Shown here piece by piece: positions 18,318 to 27,247 of a stretch of DNA of 64,000 bases. Location: assembly GCA_947168665.1 (NCBI GenBank), contig CAMVMX010000007.1:1-64000 (forward strand), given 5' to 3'. This DNA is from an uncultured Bacteroidales bacterium (GTDB taxonomy: Bacteria; Bacteroidota; Bacteroidia; Bacteroidales; P3). Under the pieces are notes generated by a model. It was not told where the DNA came from. It saw only the letters and a list, made by a program, of their open reading frames with translations, and made no database searches. Position 1 is the stretch's first letter. Every line of letters starts with the position of its first letter. The translations under genes were made by a program, and so were the position numbers.

Positions 18318-18527
18318 ATGCAAACACGTCTTTTCCCTGTCGATGGTATGGCCTGCCCCAACTGCAAAAAACGGCTGGAAGAGGCGCTCCTCCGTCTTGA
18401 CGGTGTGACCTCCGCCCAAGCCTCGGTCGAGCGCAAGCAGGTCGAAGTTACCTATGATTCCACCAAAGTTACACCCTCTCAATTGCTGGAGGCAGCCGAA
18501 GATTGCGGCTACGGACTTACGATATGA
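18318..18527 (+). CDS. Heavy-metal-associated (HMA) domain protein, CopZ-like
   Basis: 69 residues. It consists of a single HMA domain with the metal-binding motif GMACPNC (residues 9-15), then KRLEEALLRLDGV and the ferredoxin-like fold pattern to GYGLTI. Such proteins bind Cu(I) in the cytosol and hand it to a CPx P-type ATPase. The ATG at 18318 was chosen because the upstream extension lies inside greA and is not HMA-like. Its TGA overlaps the ATG of the P-type ATPase gene (ATGA, 18524-18527), which strongly suggests translational coupling and a donor-pump pair. Confidence 0.9.
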   Translation: MQTRLFPVDGMACPNCKKRLEEALLRLDGVTSAQASVERKQVEVTYDSTKVTPSQLLEAAEDCGYGLTI

Positions 18528-20431
18528 ATACCCCCACCACATGCACCGTCCCCGTTGTCGGCATGATGTGTGCAGCCTGTTCGGCCAATGTCGAGCGCCG
18601 TTTGGCCTCGCTCAACGGCATACAAAGCGTCTCGGTATCCTTGCCGGGACGCTCTGCTCTTATCCAGTACGACCCTCAACTCATATCGCTTGCCGATATG
18701 CAGCGCGAAGTGGCCGCCATCGGCTACGACCTTGTCATCGAGTCCGACCGCAACCCCGATGACATTGAGCGGCAAGCCTACCTCTCCCTCCGTCGGCGCA
18801 CCCTCCTCGCATGGATCTTTGCCGTCGTCGTCATGGCCCTCTCCATGTGGTGGCATCCGGCGGGCAATCCCCTGCCGCGCAATCTCGTGCTGATGGCTGT
18901 TGCCGGGGCCGGATTGTTCTATTGTGGCCGCCAGTTCTATGAAACCGCGTGGACGCAACTGAGGCACCGCAGTGCCAATATGGACACGCTGGTAGCCCTG
19001 TCCACGGCCATATCTTTTCTCTTCAGCGTTTTCAACACCATTTGGGGCGACCGAGTCTGGACGCCCCGGGGCATTGAAAATACCGTCTGGTTCGACTCCT
19101 CTATCATGATTGTCACCTTCGTCCTTACAGGCCGATTGCTTGAGGAGCGGGCCAAAGGCAGCACTGCCTCAGCCATCCGTGCGCTGATGGGCCTTGCCCC
19201 CAAAACGGCGCGGCTGGTGACAGATGGCGAGCTGTCCGAAGTCCCCGTCGCCACCATCCGCCCGCGCGACCTTCTCGAAGTCCGCGCCGGCGACAAGGTG
19301 CCGGTCGACGGGGTGCTGCGCAGCGGCGAAGGTTTCGTAGACGAGTCGATGATCAGCGGCGAACCCCTTGCCGTGGCCAAGCAAAAGGGCGACAAAGTAC
19401 TGGCCGGAACCATCGTAAAGCGCGGCACATTCGTGATGAGGGCCAGTTCGGTGGGCGACCAGACCGTGCTTTCGGGCATCATCCGCATGGTGCAGCAGGC
19501 GCAAGCATCCAAGGCCCCTGTTCAGCGAGTAGTCGACCGTGTGGCTTTGGTTTTTGTCCCGGCAGTGGTTGCCGTCTCGCTCCTCACGTTTGTGCTGTGG
19601 CTGGCCATAGGCGGGGCTGGCCAGTTGCCCCGGGCGCTCCTTTCGGCCGTCTCGGTTCTCGTCATTGCCTGTCCCTGTGCCATGGGCCTTGCCACGCCCA
19701 CTGCGCTGATGGTCGGCATTGGCAAAGCCGCGCAGAAGAATATCTTGGTCAAAGATGCCGCGGCCATTGAGCAACTGCACCGCATTGACGCCCTCGTTAT
19801 CGACAAGACGGGCACCCTCACCAAACCCAACCCCGATGTCGACTTTGCCGACCTTGCCGCCGACCTGCCCTTTGACCAGCGCGAAAGTCTGAAGCCTCAT
19901 GCGCGCGAGGCCGTCGGCCAGCTCCGCGCCCGCGGGGTGGAGGTCTACATGATGAGTGGCGACCGCGACGAGGCAGTGCGTTTCTGGGCCGACCGTGTCG
20001 GCATCCGCCATTGGCGCAGCCGGGTGGTGCCTCAGGACAAGGAGGACCAAGTGCGCAGCCTTCAGCGTCAGGGCCATGTAGTGGCCATGGTGGGCGACGG
20101 CATCAACGACTCGCAAGCCTTGGCCGCTGCCGACGTGAGCATCGCCATGGGCCGCGGCACCGATGTGGCCATGGAGGTGGCCCAGGTGACCCTTATGGGC
20201 GACGACCTGCGCCGCATACCGGAGGCCATGCAGCTTTCGTCGCGCATAGTGCGCACCGTGCGGCAGAATCTCTTCTGGGCTTTTGTCTACAATGTAATAT
20301 GTATCCCCCTTGCCGCCGGGGCGTTGACGCCTTTTGTCGATTTCCAGATTACGCCCATGTGGGCATCGGCGCTGATGGCTTTCAGCTCGGTCAGTGTGGT
20401 GCTGAACAGTCTTAGGTTGAAGTGGGCATAG
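18524..20431 (+). CDS. CPx (copper-type) P1B ATPase lacking a recognisable nucleotide-binding domain
   Basis: 635 residues from the ATG at 18524. One N-terminal HMA domain (MMCAAC at about 14-19) is followed by membrane helices, an A-domain with SGEP at 278-281, the intramembrane metal site CPC at 383-385, the phosphorylation motif DKTGTLT at 427-433, SGDR at 478-481 and GDGIND at 524-529. Only about 50 residues separate DKTGTLT from SGDR, whereas typical family members have roughly 150-200 there, containing the N domain with its SEHPL motif. I find no such motif. The flanking frame is intact. If the sequence is right, this pump has lost its ATP-binding domain or uses a minimal one. Coupled to the upstream HMA gene. 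Predicted role: Cu(I) or similar cation export, with activity uncertain. Confidence 0.9.
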   Translation: MNTPTTCTVPVVGMMCAACSANVERRLASLNGIQSVSVSLPGRSALIQYDPQLISLADMQREVAAIGYDLVIESDRNPDDIERQAYLSLRRRTLLAWIFAVVVMALSMWWHPAGNPLPRNLVLMAVAGAGLFYCGRQFYETAWTQLRHRSANMDTLVALSTAISFLFSVFNTIWGDRVWTPRGIENTVWFDSSIMIVTFVLTGRLLEERAKGSTASAIRALMGLAPKTARLVTDGELSEVPVATIRPRDLLEVRAGDKVPVDGVLRSGEGFVDESMISGEPLAVAKQKGDKVLAGTIVKRGTFVMRASSVGDQTVLSGIIRMVQQAQASKAPVQRVVDRVALVFVPAVVAVSLLTFVLWLAIGGAGQLPRALLSAVSVLVIACPCAMGLATPTALMVGIGKAAQKNILVKDAAAIEQLHRIDALVIDKTGTLTKPNPDVDFADLAADLPFDQRESLKPHAREAVGQLRARGVEVYMMSGDRDEAVRFWADRVGIRHWRSRVVPQDKEDQVRSLQRQGHVVAMVGDGINDSQALAAADVSIAMGRGTDVAMEVAQVTLMGDDLRRIPEAMQLSSRIVRTVRQNLFWAFVYNVICIPLAAGALTPFVDFQITPMWASALMAFSSVSVVLNSLRLKWA

Positions 20432-20610
20432 CCCGCCGCCGTTCCGTCGCGCCAGCCTTTTGCGCGGGTGTCGGCTCGGCCTCGGTCCGCTCGTCGGCGG
20501 GCTGAGGTTTTGCATTAAGATGTTGTTTTTTCCACGGCTGGCCGCATAAGTGTTCTCCAAGTGGGGGAGTGGTGGCGGCTGTGAATCGGAGTTGCGGCAG
20601 GGGAACAGGA

Positions 20611-20640
20611 AGGGAGGCGGCAGGTGTGTGCCGCCTCCCT
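20611..20640 (-). terminator. Stem-loop downstream of the HIT gene
   Basis: A perfect 12-bp stem (20611-20622 with 20629-20640) and a 6-nt loop, 21 bp past the HIT stop on the minus strand. The U-tract on that strand is weak (TTCCTGTT). The 230-bp gap 20432-20661 holds no other feature that I recognise. Confidence 0.6.
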
Positions 20641-20661
20641 GTGGTGATGCCGTTTTTGGGG

Positions 20662-21057
20662 CTACTGTTCGATGGCCTGGGCGATTTGTTGGGCCAGGGC
20701 TTTCATTTCGTCAGGTTCCATCTTGATGTGGTGGTGGAAGTTGAGGTCGGCCTCGGTCTGCATGGGTACAAGGTGGATGTGGGCGTGTGGCACTTCGAGT
20801 CCGAGCACGGCGACGCCTATTTTGACGCAGGGGCAGGCCTTTTTGAGGCCTCGCGCTACGCGGTGGGCGAAGCGCTGGAGGTCGCAGTAGAGGTCTTCGT
20901 CGAGGTCGAAGATGTAGTCGACCTCTTTTTTGGGGATGCAGAGGACGTGGCCTTTGACTACGGGGTTGACGTCGAGGAAGGCCAGGCAGTTGTCGGTTTC
21001 GGCAACTTTGTAGCAGGGTATTTCGCCGGCTACGATGCGTGAGAAGATTGATGCCAT
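20662..21057 (-). CDS. HIT family nucleotide-binding protein
   Basis: 131 residues. Histidine-triad proteins hydrolyse or transfer nucleoside phosphoramidates and related nucleotides. The N-terminus SIFSRIVAGEIPCYKV and DVNPVVKGHVLCIPK are characteristic, and the catalytic triad motif is PHAHIHLVPM (near residues 89-98). The extended C-terminus (DEMKALAQQIAQAI) is helical. It lies 14 bp downstream of the PurM-like gene on the same strand, so it is probably in one transcript with it, and is followed by a stem-loop. Confidence 0.95.
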   Translation of the reverse strand: MASIFSRIVAGEIPCYKVAETDNCLAFLDVNPVVKGHVLCIPKKEVDYIFDLDEDLYCDLQRFAHRVARGLKKACPCVKIGVAVLGLEVPHAHIHLVPMQTEADLNFHHHIKMEPDEMKALAQQIAQAIEQ

Positions 21058-21071
21058 GGTTTTGGGTGTGT

Positions 21072-22244
21072 TTAATTGTTATAGATGAATGTTCCGTTTT
21101 CGGTGGCGACGGTGACTTGCGGGGTGTCGCCGGCCTCGACGTGGCCGATGATTTGGGCGTCGATGTTGAAGCTGCGGGCTATGTCGATGATGCCCTGGGC
21201 GGTGGTTTCGTCGGTGTAGATTTCCATGCGGTGGCCCATGTTGAATACTTTGTACATTTCTTTCCAGTCGGTGGCGCTTTCGTCGTGGATCATGCGGAAG
21301 AGCGGCGGGATGGGGAAGAGGTTGTCTTTGACCACGTGGAGGTGGTCGATGAAGTGCAGCACTTTGGTTTGGGCGCCGCCGCTGCAGTGGATCATGCCGC
21401 TGATGTGTGGGCGGTATTGGTCGAGGACGCGGCGGATGACGGGCGCGTAGGTGCGGGTGGGGGAGAGGACCATTTTGCCGGCGTCGACTCCCGGCACTTC
21501 GGTGGGGTCGGTGAGGCGGCGGCTGCCGCAGTAGACTACGTCGTCGGGGAGGTTGTGGTCGTAGCTCATGGGGAAGTGTTGGGCGTAGTGTTTGGAGAAG
21601 ACGTCGTGGCGTGCGGAGGTGAGGCCGTTGCTGCCCATGCCGCCGTTGTAGCTGTCTTCGTAGGTGGCCTGGCCGTAGGAGGCGAGGCCTACGATGACGT
21701 TGCCGGCGTGGATGTGGGCGTTGTCGATGATGTCGGCGCGGCGCATGCGGGCGGTGACGGTGGAGTCGACGATGATGGTGCGCACGAGGTCGCCCACGTC
21801 GGCGGTTTCGCCTCCGGTGAGGTAGATGCCGATGCCGAGGTCGCGCATTTGCTGCAGGAATTCTTCGGTGCCGTTGATGACGGCGCTGATGACTTCGCCC
21901 GGGATGAGGTTTTTGTTGCGGCCGATGGTGGAGGAGAGCAGTATGTTGTCGACTGCGCCCACGCACAGGAGGTCGTCGAGGTTCATGACTACGGCGTCGA
22001 TGGCGATGCCTTTCCAGACGCTCATGTCGCCGGTCTCTTTCCAGTAGAGGTAGGCGAGGGATGATTTGGTGCCGGCGCCGTCGGCGTGCATGATGTTGCA
22101 GTAGTGGTCGTCGCCGCCGAGGTAGTCGGGGATGATTTTGCAGAAGGCTTTCGGGAAGAGGCCTTTGTCGATGTTTTTGATGGCGTTGTGTACGTCTTCT
22201 TTGGAGGCTGAAACGCCGCGGAGGTTGTATTTTAATGTGTCCAT
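21072..22244 (-). CDS. PurM-like phosphoribosylformylglycinamidine cyclo-ligase (AIR synthase)
   Basis: 390 residues, about 45 longer than E. coli PurM. It would close FGAM to AIR in purine synthesis using ATP. Recognisable pieces are HADGAGTKSSLAYLYWKETGD (the conserved dimer/ATP segment), IAIDAVVMNLDDLLCVGA, LTGGETADVGDLV and the C-terminal GHRMEIYTDE. The canonical sequence is altered in places, and this long version is the form I associate with Bacteroidales, so I call it purM-like rather than asserting purM. It is preceded on this strand by the Na/Pi symporter (6-bp gap) and followed by the HIT gene. Confidence 0.85.
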   Translation of the reverse strand: MDTLKYNLRGVSASKEDVHNAIKNIDKGLFPKAFCKIIPDYLGGDDHYCNIMHADGAGTKSSLAYLYWKETGDMSVWKGIAIDAVVMNLDDLLCVGAVDNILLSSTIGRNKNLIPGEVISAVINGTEEFLQQMRDLGIGIYLTGGETADVGDLVRTIIVDSTVTARMRRADIIDNAHIHAGNVIVGLASYGQATYEDSYNGGMGSNGLTSARHDVFSKHYAQHFPMSYDHNLPDDVVYCGSRRLTDPTEVPGVDAGKMVLSPTRTYAPVIRRVLDQYRPHISGMIHCSGGAQTKVLHFIDHLHVVKDNLFPIPPLFRMIHDESATDWKEMYKVFNMGHRMEIYTDETTAQGIIDIARSFNIDAQIIGHVEAGDTPQVTVATENGTFIYNN

Positions 22245-22250
22245 ATTGTG

Positions 22251-24032
22251 TTATCGTGTTGTTGATGGATGTTTTGCGGGTGTGTGTGGGTCGGTGTTGC
22301 CGAGGACGGAGGCGGCTTTGACGCTGTCGTCGATGGCTTCGGAGATGTTGATGATGTAGTCGCCGAGTTTTTCGTAGAGGGCGTAGAGTGAGCTGTAGGC
22401 GTTGCCGATGGCAAAGTCGTAGACGCCGAGTTTGAGGGCGTCGAGGTGGCGGGCGCGGAGGGTGTCGCGGTAGCGGTTGATTTCTTGTTCGGCGTCGTAG
22501 GCGGCCTGGAGGTTGATGTGGTGGTTGTCGTTGCGTATGTTGTCGTCCATGATGGTGAGTGCTTTTTGGACGAGTTGGGTCATGTGGTTGAGGTTGTCGT
22601 TGAGGTCTTGGTCGAAGTGGACGGCGGCCTGGCGTTTGTTTTTGCGGGTCATGGCGATTTGGTAGATGATGTCGCCGACGCTTTCGAGGTTGTCGACTAT
22701 GCGGAGCATGGAGGATACGCGTTGGGAGCCTTGGGCCGAGAGGTCGGCGGCGGCTGTCTGGGTGAGGTATTTGGCGATCTCCATTTCCATGCGGTCGGCT
22801 ATGCTTTCGTATTTTTCTATGCGGTTGAGTACCCGGTTGAATTCGTCGTCGTCTTTGGCGGTGCGCAGTCCGGGAAGGAAGGAGAACATGCGGAGGATGC
22901 GTTTGGAGAAGTTCTGGATTTCGTTTTGCGCGGCCTGGAGGTTGAGTTCGCCGGTGTTGGTGAAGCCGGCGCTGATGAAGCGGAGGCGGAATTCGTCCTC
23001 GGCATCTTCGGGCTGGGGCTTGACCATGAGGTTGACGATTTGGATGAATTGTGGTATGAAGAAGGCGAGGATGGCGGTGGTGAAGATGTTGAAAAAGGTG
23101 TGGAAGAGGGTGGTGGCCAGTGGCACGAGGGCGGCGGGGAGCAGGCGGAAGGCGAAGAGGGGGGCGCGGCCGGCGCAGAGTTCGGCAAGGCTGGCGATGA
23201 GGTTGAGTTCGGGGTAGAGGATGAGGAGGGTGAGAAGTGTCCCGACCATGTTGAAGACGAAGTGGGCGCGGGCTGCTTTTTTGGCCGCGGTGTTGGCGAC
23301 GGTGGCTGCGATGTTGGCGGTGAGGGTGGTGCCGATGTTTTGGCCCATGACGATGGCCGCGGCGATGTCGAATCCGATCCATCCGTTGGCGGTCATGATG
23401 AGGGTGATGGCCATGACGGCCGATGAGGCTTGGATGAGGACGGTGAGGGCGGCCCCGATGGCGATGAAGAGGAGTATGGACCAGTATCCCCAGCCGGACC
23501 AGGTGCTTATCAGTTGGAGGATGGCGGGGTGGCGGCTGAGGTCGGGCATGGCGAGCTGGAGGAAATGGATGCCGGCCATCAGGATGCCGAAGCCGATGAT
23601 GAATTCGCTGATGGATTTGGCTTTGTCGCCTTTGGCCAGCATGAAGGGCGCGGCCAGGGCGAAGATGACGAGCGGGAGGATGAAGGACTGGGCGCTGCCT
23701 CCGAGTCCGAGGAGGATGATCCAGGAGGTGATGGTGGTGCCGATGTTGGCCCCCATCACTACGGCTATGGCGCCGGCAAGGGTGAGGAGGCCGGAGTTGA
23801 CAAAGCTGACCACCATGACGGTGGTGGCGGTGGAGGATTGGATGGCGGCTGTGACGGCGGCCCCGGTGGCGATGCCGTGGAGCGGATTGTTGGTCATCCT
23901 GCCCATGATGCTGCGCATTTTGCTTCCCGCAACTTTCTGGAGGCCTTCGCTCATGAGTTTCATGCCGTAGATGAACACGGCCACAGCACCCGCAAATTTT
24001 ATAATTATCAGTAGAATGTCCCAGAAATTCAT
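22251..24032 (-). CDS. Na+/phosphate symporter family protein with PhoU-like domain
   Basis: 593 residues. Two inverted membrane repeats each carry a QSS-type motif: AAIQSSTATTVMVVSF (about residue 59) and LIQASSAVMAITLI (about residue 196), typical of the NptA/PF02690 family importing phosphate with sodium. After about eight membrane segments, a cytoplasmic helical region from about 350 to the end resembles PhoU domains (long helices, NIRNDNHHINLQ, EKLGDYIINISEAI). The ATG at 24032 was chosen because the extension to 24074 would overlap the -7 promoter element. Likely role: phosphate uptake, with the PhoU-like tail as a regulatory module. First gene of a three-gene minus-strand unit with purM-like and HIT. 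Confidence 0.93.
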   Translation of the reverse strand: MNFWDILLIIIKFAGAVAVFIYGMKLMSEGLQKVAGSKMRSIMGRMTNNPLHGIATGAAVTAAIQSSTATTVMVVSFVNSGLLTLAGAIAVVMGANIGTTITSWIILLGLGGSAQSFILPLVIFALAAPFMLAKGDKAKSISEFIIGFGILMAGIHFLQLAMPDLSRHPAILQLISTWSGWGYWSILLFIAIGAALTVLIQASSAVMAITLIMTANGWIGFDIAAAIVMGQNIGTTLTANIAATVANTAAKKAARAHFVFNMVGTLLTLLILYPELNLIASLAELCAGRAPLFAFRLLPAALVPLATTLFHTFFNIFTTAILAFFIPQFIQIVNLMVKPQPEDAEDEFRLRFISAGFTNTGELNLQAAQNEIQNFSKRILRMFSFLPGLRTAKDDDEFNRVLNRIEKYESIADRMEMEIAKYLTQTAAADLSAQGSQRVSSMLRIVDNLESVGDIIYQIAMTRKNKRQAAVHFDQDLNDNLNHMTQLVQKALTIMDDNIRNDNHHINLQAAYDAEQEINRYRDTLRARHLDALKLGVYDFAIGNAYSSLYALYEKLGDYIINISEAIDDSVKAASVLGNTDPHTPAKHPSTTR

Positions 24033-24061
24033 TCGTATAATCGAGTAGAGTATATTTTTTG

Positions 24062-24069
24062 CAAAGATA
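24062..24069 (-). promoter_or_regulatory. Putative -7 element for the Na/Pi symporter unit
   Basis: CAAAGATA (minus-strand TATCTTTG), 30 bp upstream of the ATG at 24032. The -33 region is not convincing. Confidence 0.55.
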
Positions 24070-24171
24070 CGCACTTTTTTTTATTTCGCTGAAAAAAAGA
24101 TTGTTAATTTATTGTTTCGGTCCTATGCTTTCCTAATAAGAGTTAAATTCCGATTTTTTTAGAGAGAAAAG

Positions 24172-24201
24172 TTGTCATGTGAAAAAAAAGTTGTAATTTT
24201 G
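24172..24201 (+). promoter_or_regulatory. Promoter for rpsO
   Basis: TAATTTTG at 24194-24201 with TTG at 24172-24174, 19 bp apart. The rpsO ATG is 55 bp downstream. It is back to back with the symporter promoter. Confidence 0.7.
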
Positions 24202-24256
24202 CAACCGATTTCAAAGGAACAAAAACGAACAAAACAATAAAACGAACAATTAGAAA

Positions 24257-24526
24257 ATGTATCTGACAAAAGAAAAGAAGGAAGAGATTTTCGCCGAGTA
24301 TGGGAAAGGTGTGAAAGATTCGGGTTCGGTTGAGGCACAGATTGCCCTGTTCACCTATAGAATCCAGCACCTCACCGAGCTGATGAAGAAAAATAAGAAG
24401 GATCAGGTCAGCGAGCGCGCACTGGTCACTCTGGTTGGCAAACGCCGCCGTCAGCTGGACTATCTGAAAGAAGTCGACATCGAGCGTTATCGTGCCATCA
24501 TCAAGAAACTCAACTTAAGGAAGTAA
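24257..24526 (+). CDS. rpsO: 30S ribosomal protein S15
   Basis: 89 residues, the exact family length. S15 binds 16S rRNA helices 20-22 and helps assemble the platform of the 30S subunit. The helical signature [22 protein letters not shown] and the conserved [13 protein letters not shown] are present. It is followed by an intrinsic terminator and then pnp, the same rpsO-pnp order found in many bacteria. Confidence 0.98.
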   Translation: MYLTKEKKEEIFAEYGKGVKDSGSVEAQIALFTYRIQHLTELMKKNKKDQVSERALVTLVGKRRRQLDYLKEVDIERYRAIIKKLNLRK

Positions 24527-24556
24527 TAGTTTTTCATATTTATTTGGTTATGGTTG

Positions 24557-24587
24557 GCCTCCCTGGGTTCTCTGGGGAGGCTTTTTT
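24557..24587 (+). terminator. Intrinsic terminator after rpsO
   Basis: 7-bp GC-rich stem (24557-24563 with 24575-24581) followed by six T. It should attenuate read-through into pnp. Confidence 0.85.
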
Positions 24588-24624
24588 GAAAGAGAAAGAC
24601 GATTAAGAAATAAATACAGCCTGG

Positions 24625-24688
24625 TGCAAGCGGGGCCGCGAGGCCGGCTTGGCAGCAAGGCAAGATGCGTGGCGCACGGTGCGCCACG
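24625..24688 (+). promoter_or_regulatory. Structured 5' leader of pnp (two stem-loops)
   Basis: The first stem-loop spans 24625-24654, with an inner GGCC-GCGA-GGCC hairpin (GNRA-type loop at 24638-24641) extended by bulged outer pairs. The second is a perfect 9-bp stem at 24668-24676 with 24680-24688 and a 3-nt loop. The pnp ATG is 31 bp further on. In E. coli the pnp leader is an RNase III/PNPase autoregulatory target; an analogous role here is inference. Confidence 0.55.
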
Positions 24689-24719
24689 TAGCGGAATAAA
24701 AGAAATAACAAAGGAAAAA

Positions 24720-26972
24720 ATGAACATTATCACAAAGAGATTCGATCTGGGCGATGGCCGCATGATCGAGATTGAAACTGGCAAGCTTGCCAAGCAGGCC
24801 GATGGTGCTGCAGTAGTAAGAATGAACGACACGATGCTGTTGGCCACTGTGTGCTCGAAGAAAGAGGTGGGGGAGAATGTAGACTTCATGCCGCTTACGG
24901 TCGATTATCAAGAGAAGTATGCCGCGATGGGACGTTTCCCCGGTGGTTTCTTTAAGCGCGAGGCCCGTCCCTCGGAGCATGAGATTCTTATTGCCCGCCT
25001 GGTGGACCGCGCCCTGCGCCCCCTGTTCCCCGACAATTTCCACGCCGAGGTGCAGGTGCAGATTACCCTTATATCGGGCGACAAGAACACGATGCCCGAC
25101 CAACTGGCTGCCTTGGCCGCCGCTTCGGCCTTGGCCGTGTCGGATATTCCTTTCAACGGCCCCGTCTCTGAGGTGCGCGTGTCGTATCTCGACGGGCAGT
25201 ATGTCATCAACACCCCGATGCAGGACATCGAGCGTGCCGACCTTGACCTGATTGTGGCCGCCACCGAGGAGAATATCATGATGGTGGAAGGCGAGATGAA
25301 GGAGGTGAGCGAAGAGGTGATGCTCAACGCCCTCAAGGCAGCGCACGAGGCCATCAAGATTCAGTGCCGCGCCATTGCGGAGCTGACCGTCGAGGCCGGC
25401 AAGACCGAGAAGCGCGAGTATTGCCATGAGGTGAACGACGAAGAGCTGCGCCAGCGTCTGCACGATGCAGTTTATCAGAAGTGCTACGATTTCAGCAAGC
25501 AGGGCATTGCCAACAAGCACCAGCGCGAGGAAGGTTTCGAAGCCATCAAGCAGGAGTTTATCGATGCCAACTATACCGAGGAGACTCTCACCGATGAGAT
25601 TAAGTTTATGATTGACCGCTACTACCACGACACGGAACGCGAGGCTATGCGCGACATGGTGCTGGCCGAGCGTACCCGTCTGGATGGCCGCCAGCTGGAC
25701 GAGATTCGTCCCCTGTGGAGCGAGGTGAACTATCTCCCCTCCGCCCACGGCAGCGCCATCTTCACCCGTGGCGAGACGCAGTCGCTGAGTACGGTGACCC
25801 TCGGCACCAAGCTCGACGAGCAGATTATCGATGGCGCCGTCATCGAGGGCACCCGCCGTTTCTTGCTGCACTACAATTTCCCCGGCTTCGCCACCGGCGA
25901 GGTGAAGGGCAACCGAGGACTGAGCCGCCGCGAGGTGGGCCACGGCCATCTGGCTTGGCGCGCACTGAAAGAGGTGCTGCCCACCGAGGCCGAGTGCCCC
26001 TACACTATCCGTGTGGTGTCCGACATTCTTGAATCGAATGGGTCCAGCTCCATGGCCACCGTTTGCGCAGGTTGCTTGGCTCTGATGGATGCAGGTGTGA
26101 AGATTCGCAAGCCGGTTGCAGGTATCGCCATGGGTCTTATCAGCAAGGGCGACAAATGGGCCGTGCTGAGCGACATCCTGGGCGATGAGGACCACCTGGG
26201 CGACATGGACTTCAAAGTCTGCGGCACCCGCGACGGTATCACTGCCTGCCAGATGGACATCAAGGTCGACGGCCTCAGCTACGATGTGCTGGCCAAGGCT
26301 CTTGAGCAGGCCCGCCAAGGCCGTCTGCATATCCTCGACCATATCGAGAGCACCATTCCCGCTCCCCGCGAGGACTACAAGCCTTTCGTTCCCCGCATCG
26401 AGCAAATCCAGATTCCCAAAGACTTCATCGGTGCCGTTATTGGCAAGGGTGGTGAGGTTATCCAGAAAATCCAGTCCGAGACCAACACCATCATCAATAT
26501 TGAGGAGGTCGGCGAGTTCGGCATTGTCGATGTCGCCTCGCAGGATAAGGAAAGCATCGAAGCCGCCATCAAGTGGATTAAAGACATCTGCACCGTCCCC
26601 GAAGTGGGTCAGGTATATGACGCCAAAGTGGTCAGCATCGTCGAGTTCGGCGCATTCCTCGAATTCCTTCCCGGCAAAGAGGGCTTGATGCACATCAGCG
26701 AGTACGACTGGAAACGCACCGACACGCTGGAAGGCATCCTCCACGAGGGCGACACCCTTCAGGTGAAAATCATAGCCGTCGACGAGAAGAACGGCAAACT
26801 CAAACTCAGCCGCAAGGCCCTCCTGCCCAAGCCCGAAGGAGTGGAAGACGAACGGCCTGCCCGTGGCCCCCGCCGCGAAGGCGACAGAGGTCCGCGCCGT
26901 GAGGGTGGCGATCATGCCCGCCGCGAGGGTGGCGACCGCCGCCGCAGCGACAGCAATGGCCGTCGCCGCTAA
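24720..26972 (+). CDS. pnp: Polyribonucleotide nucleotidyltransferase (PNPase)
   Basis: 750 residues from the ATG at 24720 ([14 protein letters not shown]). PNPase degrades RNA 3'-5' using phosphate. Two RNase PH-like domains are visible: the first with [20 protein letters not shown], the second with [13 protein letters not shown] and [20 protein letters not shown], followed by a KH domain ([16 protein letters not shown]) and an S1 domain ([25 protein letters not shown]). The C-terminal tail of about 40 residues is an unusual Arg/Gly/Glu-rich low-complexity stretch (repeats of RREGGD-like units), likely disordered and RNA-binding. An upstream in-frame ATG at 24624 would translate the structured leader and is rejected. 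The frame opposite, 770 codons, is a shadow. Confidence 0.97.
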   Translation: MNIITKRFDLGDGRMIEIETGKLAKQADGAAVVRMNDTMLLATVCSKKEVGENVDFMPLTVDYQEKYAAMGRFPGGFFKREARPSEHEILIARLVDRALRPLFPDNFHAEVQVQITLISGDKNTMPDQLAALAAASALAVSDIPFNGPVSEVRVSYLDGQYVINTPMQDIERADLDLIVAATEENIMMVEGEMKEVSEEVMLNALKAAHEAIKIQCRAIAELTVEAGKTEKREYCHEVNDEELRQRLHDAVYQKCYDFSKQGIANKHQREEGFEAIKQEFIDANYTEETLTDEIKFMIDRYYHDTEREAMRDMVLAERTRLDGRQLDEIRPLWSEVNYLPSAHGSAIFTRGETQSLSTVTLGTKLDEQIIDGAVIEGTRRFLLHYNFPGFATGEVKGNRGLSRREVGHGHLAWRALKEVLPTEAECPYTIRVVSDILESNGSSSMATVCAGCLALMDAGVKIRKPVAGIAMGLISKGDKWAVLSDILGDEDHLGDMDFKVCGTRDGITACQMDIKVDGLSYDVLAKALEQARQGRLHILDHIESTIPAPREDYKPFVPRIEQIQIPKDFIGAVIGKGGEVIQKIQSETNTIINIEEVGEFGIVDVASQDKESIEAAIKWIKDICTVPEVGQVYDAKVVSIVEFGAFLEFLPGKEGLMHISEYDWKRTDTLEGILHEGDTLQVKIIAVDEKNGKLKLSRKALLPKPEGVEDERPARGPRREGDRGPRREGGDHARREGGDRRRSDSNGRRR

Positions 26973-27029
26973 AAAAAATTGAAAAAAAATTCGTCCCCGT
27001 ACAATAAAAGCACAAAAGACGAGTTATCC

Positions 27030-27067
27030 GGGGTGTCTGATTGAAAAGAACACCACACAGACACCCC
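27030..27067 (+). terminator. Stem-loop between pnp and tRNA-Gly
   Basis: Perfect 10-bp stem (27030-27039 with 27058-27067), 18-nt loop, no T-run. It may be a weak pnp terminator or a processing site for the tRNA that starts 6 nt later. Confidence 0.4.
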
Positions 27068-27072
27068 TCAAT

Positions 27073-27145
27073 GCGACAGTAGCTCAGTTGGCAGAGCGGC
27101 GGCTTCCCAAGCCGCAGGTCGCGGGTTCGAACCCCGTCTGTCGCT
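27073..27145 (+). tRNA. tRNA-Gly (anticodon CCC)
   Basis: 73 nt. The acceptor stem GCGACAG (27073-27079) pairs with CTGTCGC (27138-27144), with discriminator T at 27145, normal for glycine tRNA. The D-arm AGCTCAGTTGG, anticodon stem GCGGC/GCCGC around loop TTCCCAA (anticodon CCC) and the T-arm GGGTTCGAACCCC are all intact. No CCA is encoded. The integrase gene starts about 100 bp downstream, so the 3' half of this tRNA gene is a candidate attachment site. Confidence 0.97.
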
Positions 27146-27247
27146 CAATCGTTAAGTATTAATTAGTTGCGTTGGTTTTTGTCAAAAAAGTGTGACAGAT
27201 TCGTGCAACGTCTTGGTGCTGGGTTCGCCCAAATCGCCAAGAAAAAA

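Noticed and set aside
21079..23382. Minus-strand Arg/His/Pro-rich frame over purM-like and symporter genes
   Set aside because: Out-of-frame shadow; the in-frame products on the same strand are recognisable enzymes and transporters.
24603..26915. Minus-strand open frame of 770 codons opposite pnp
   Set aside because: Shadow of PNPase; spans the rpsO-pnp gap and has no recognisable motif.
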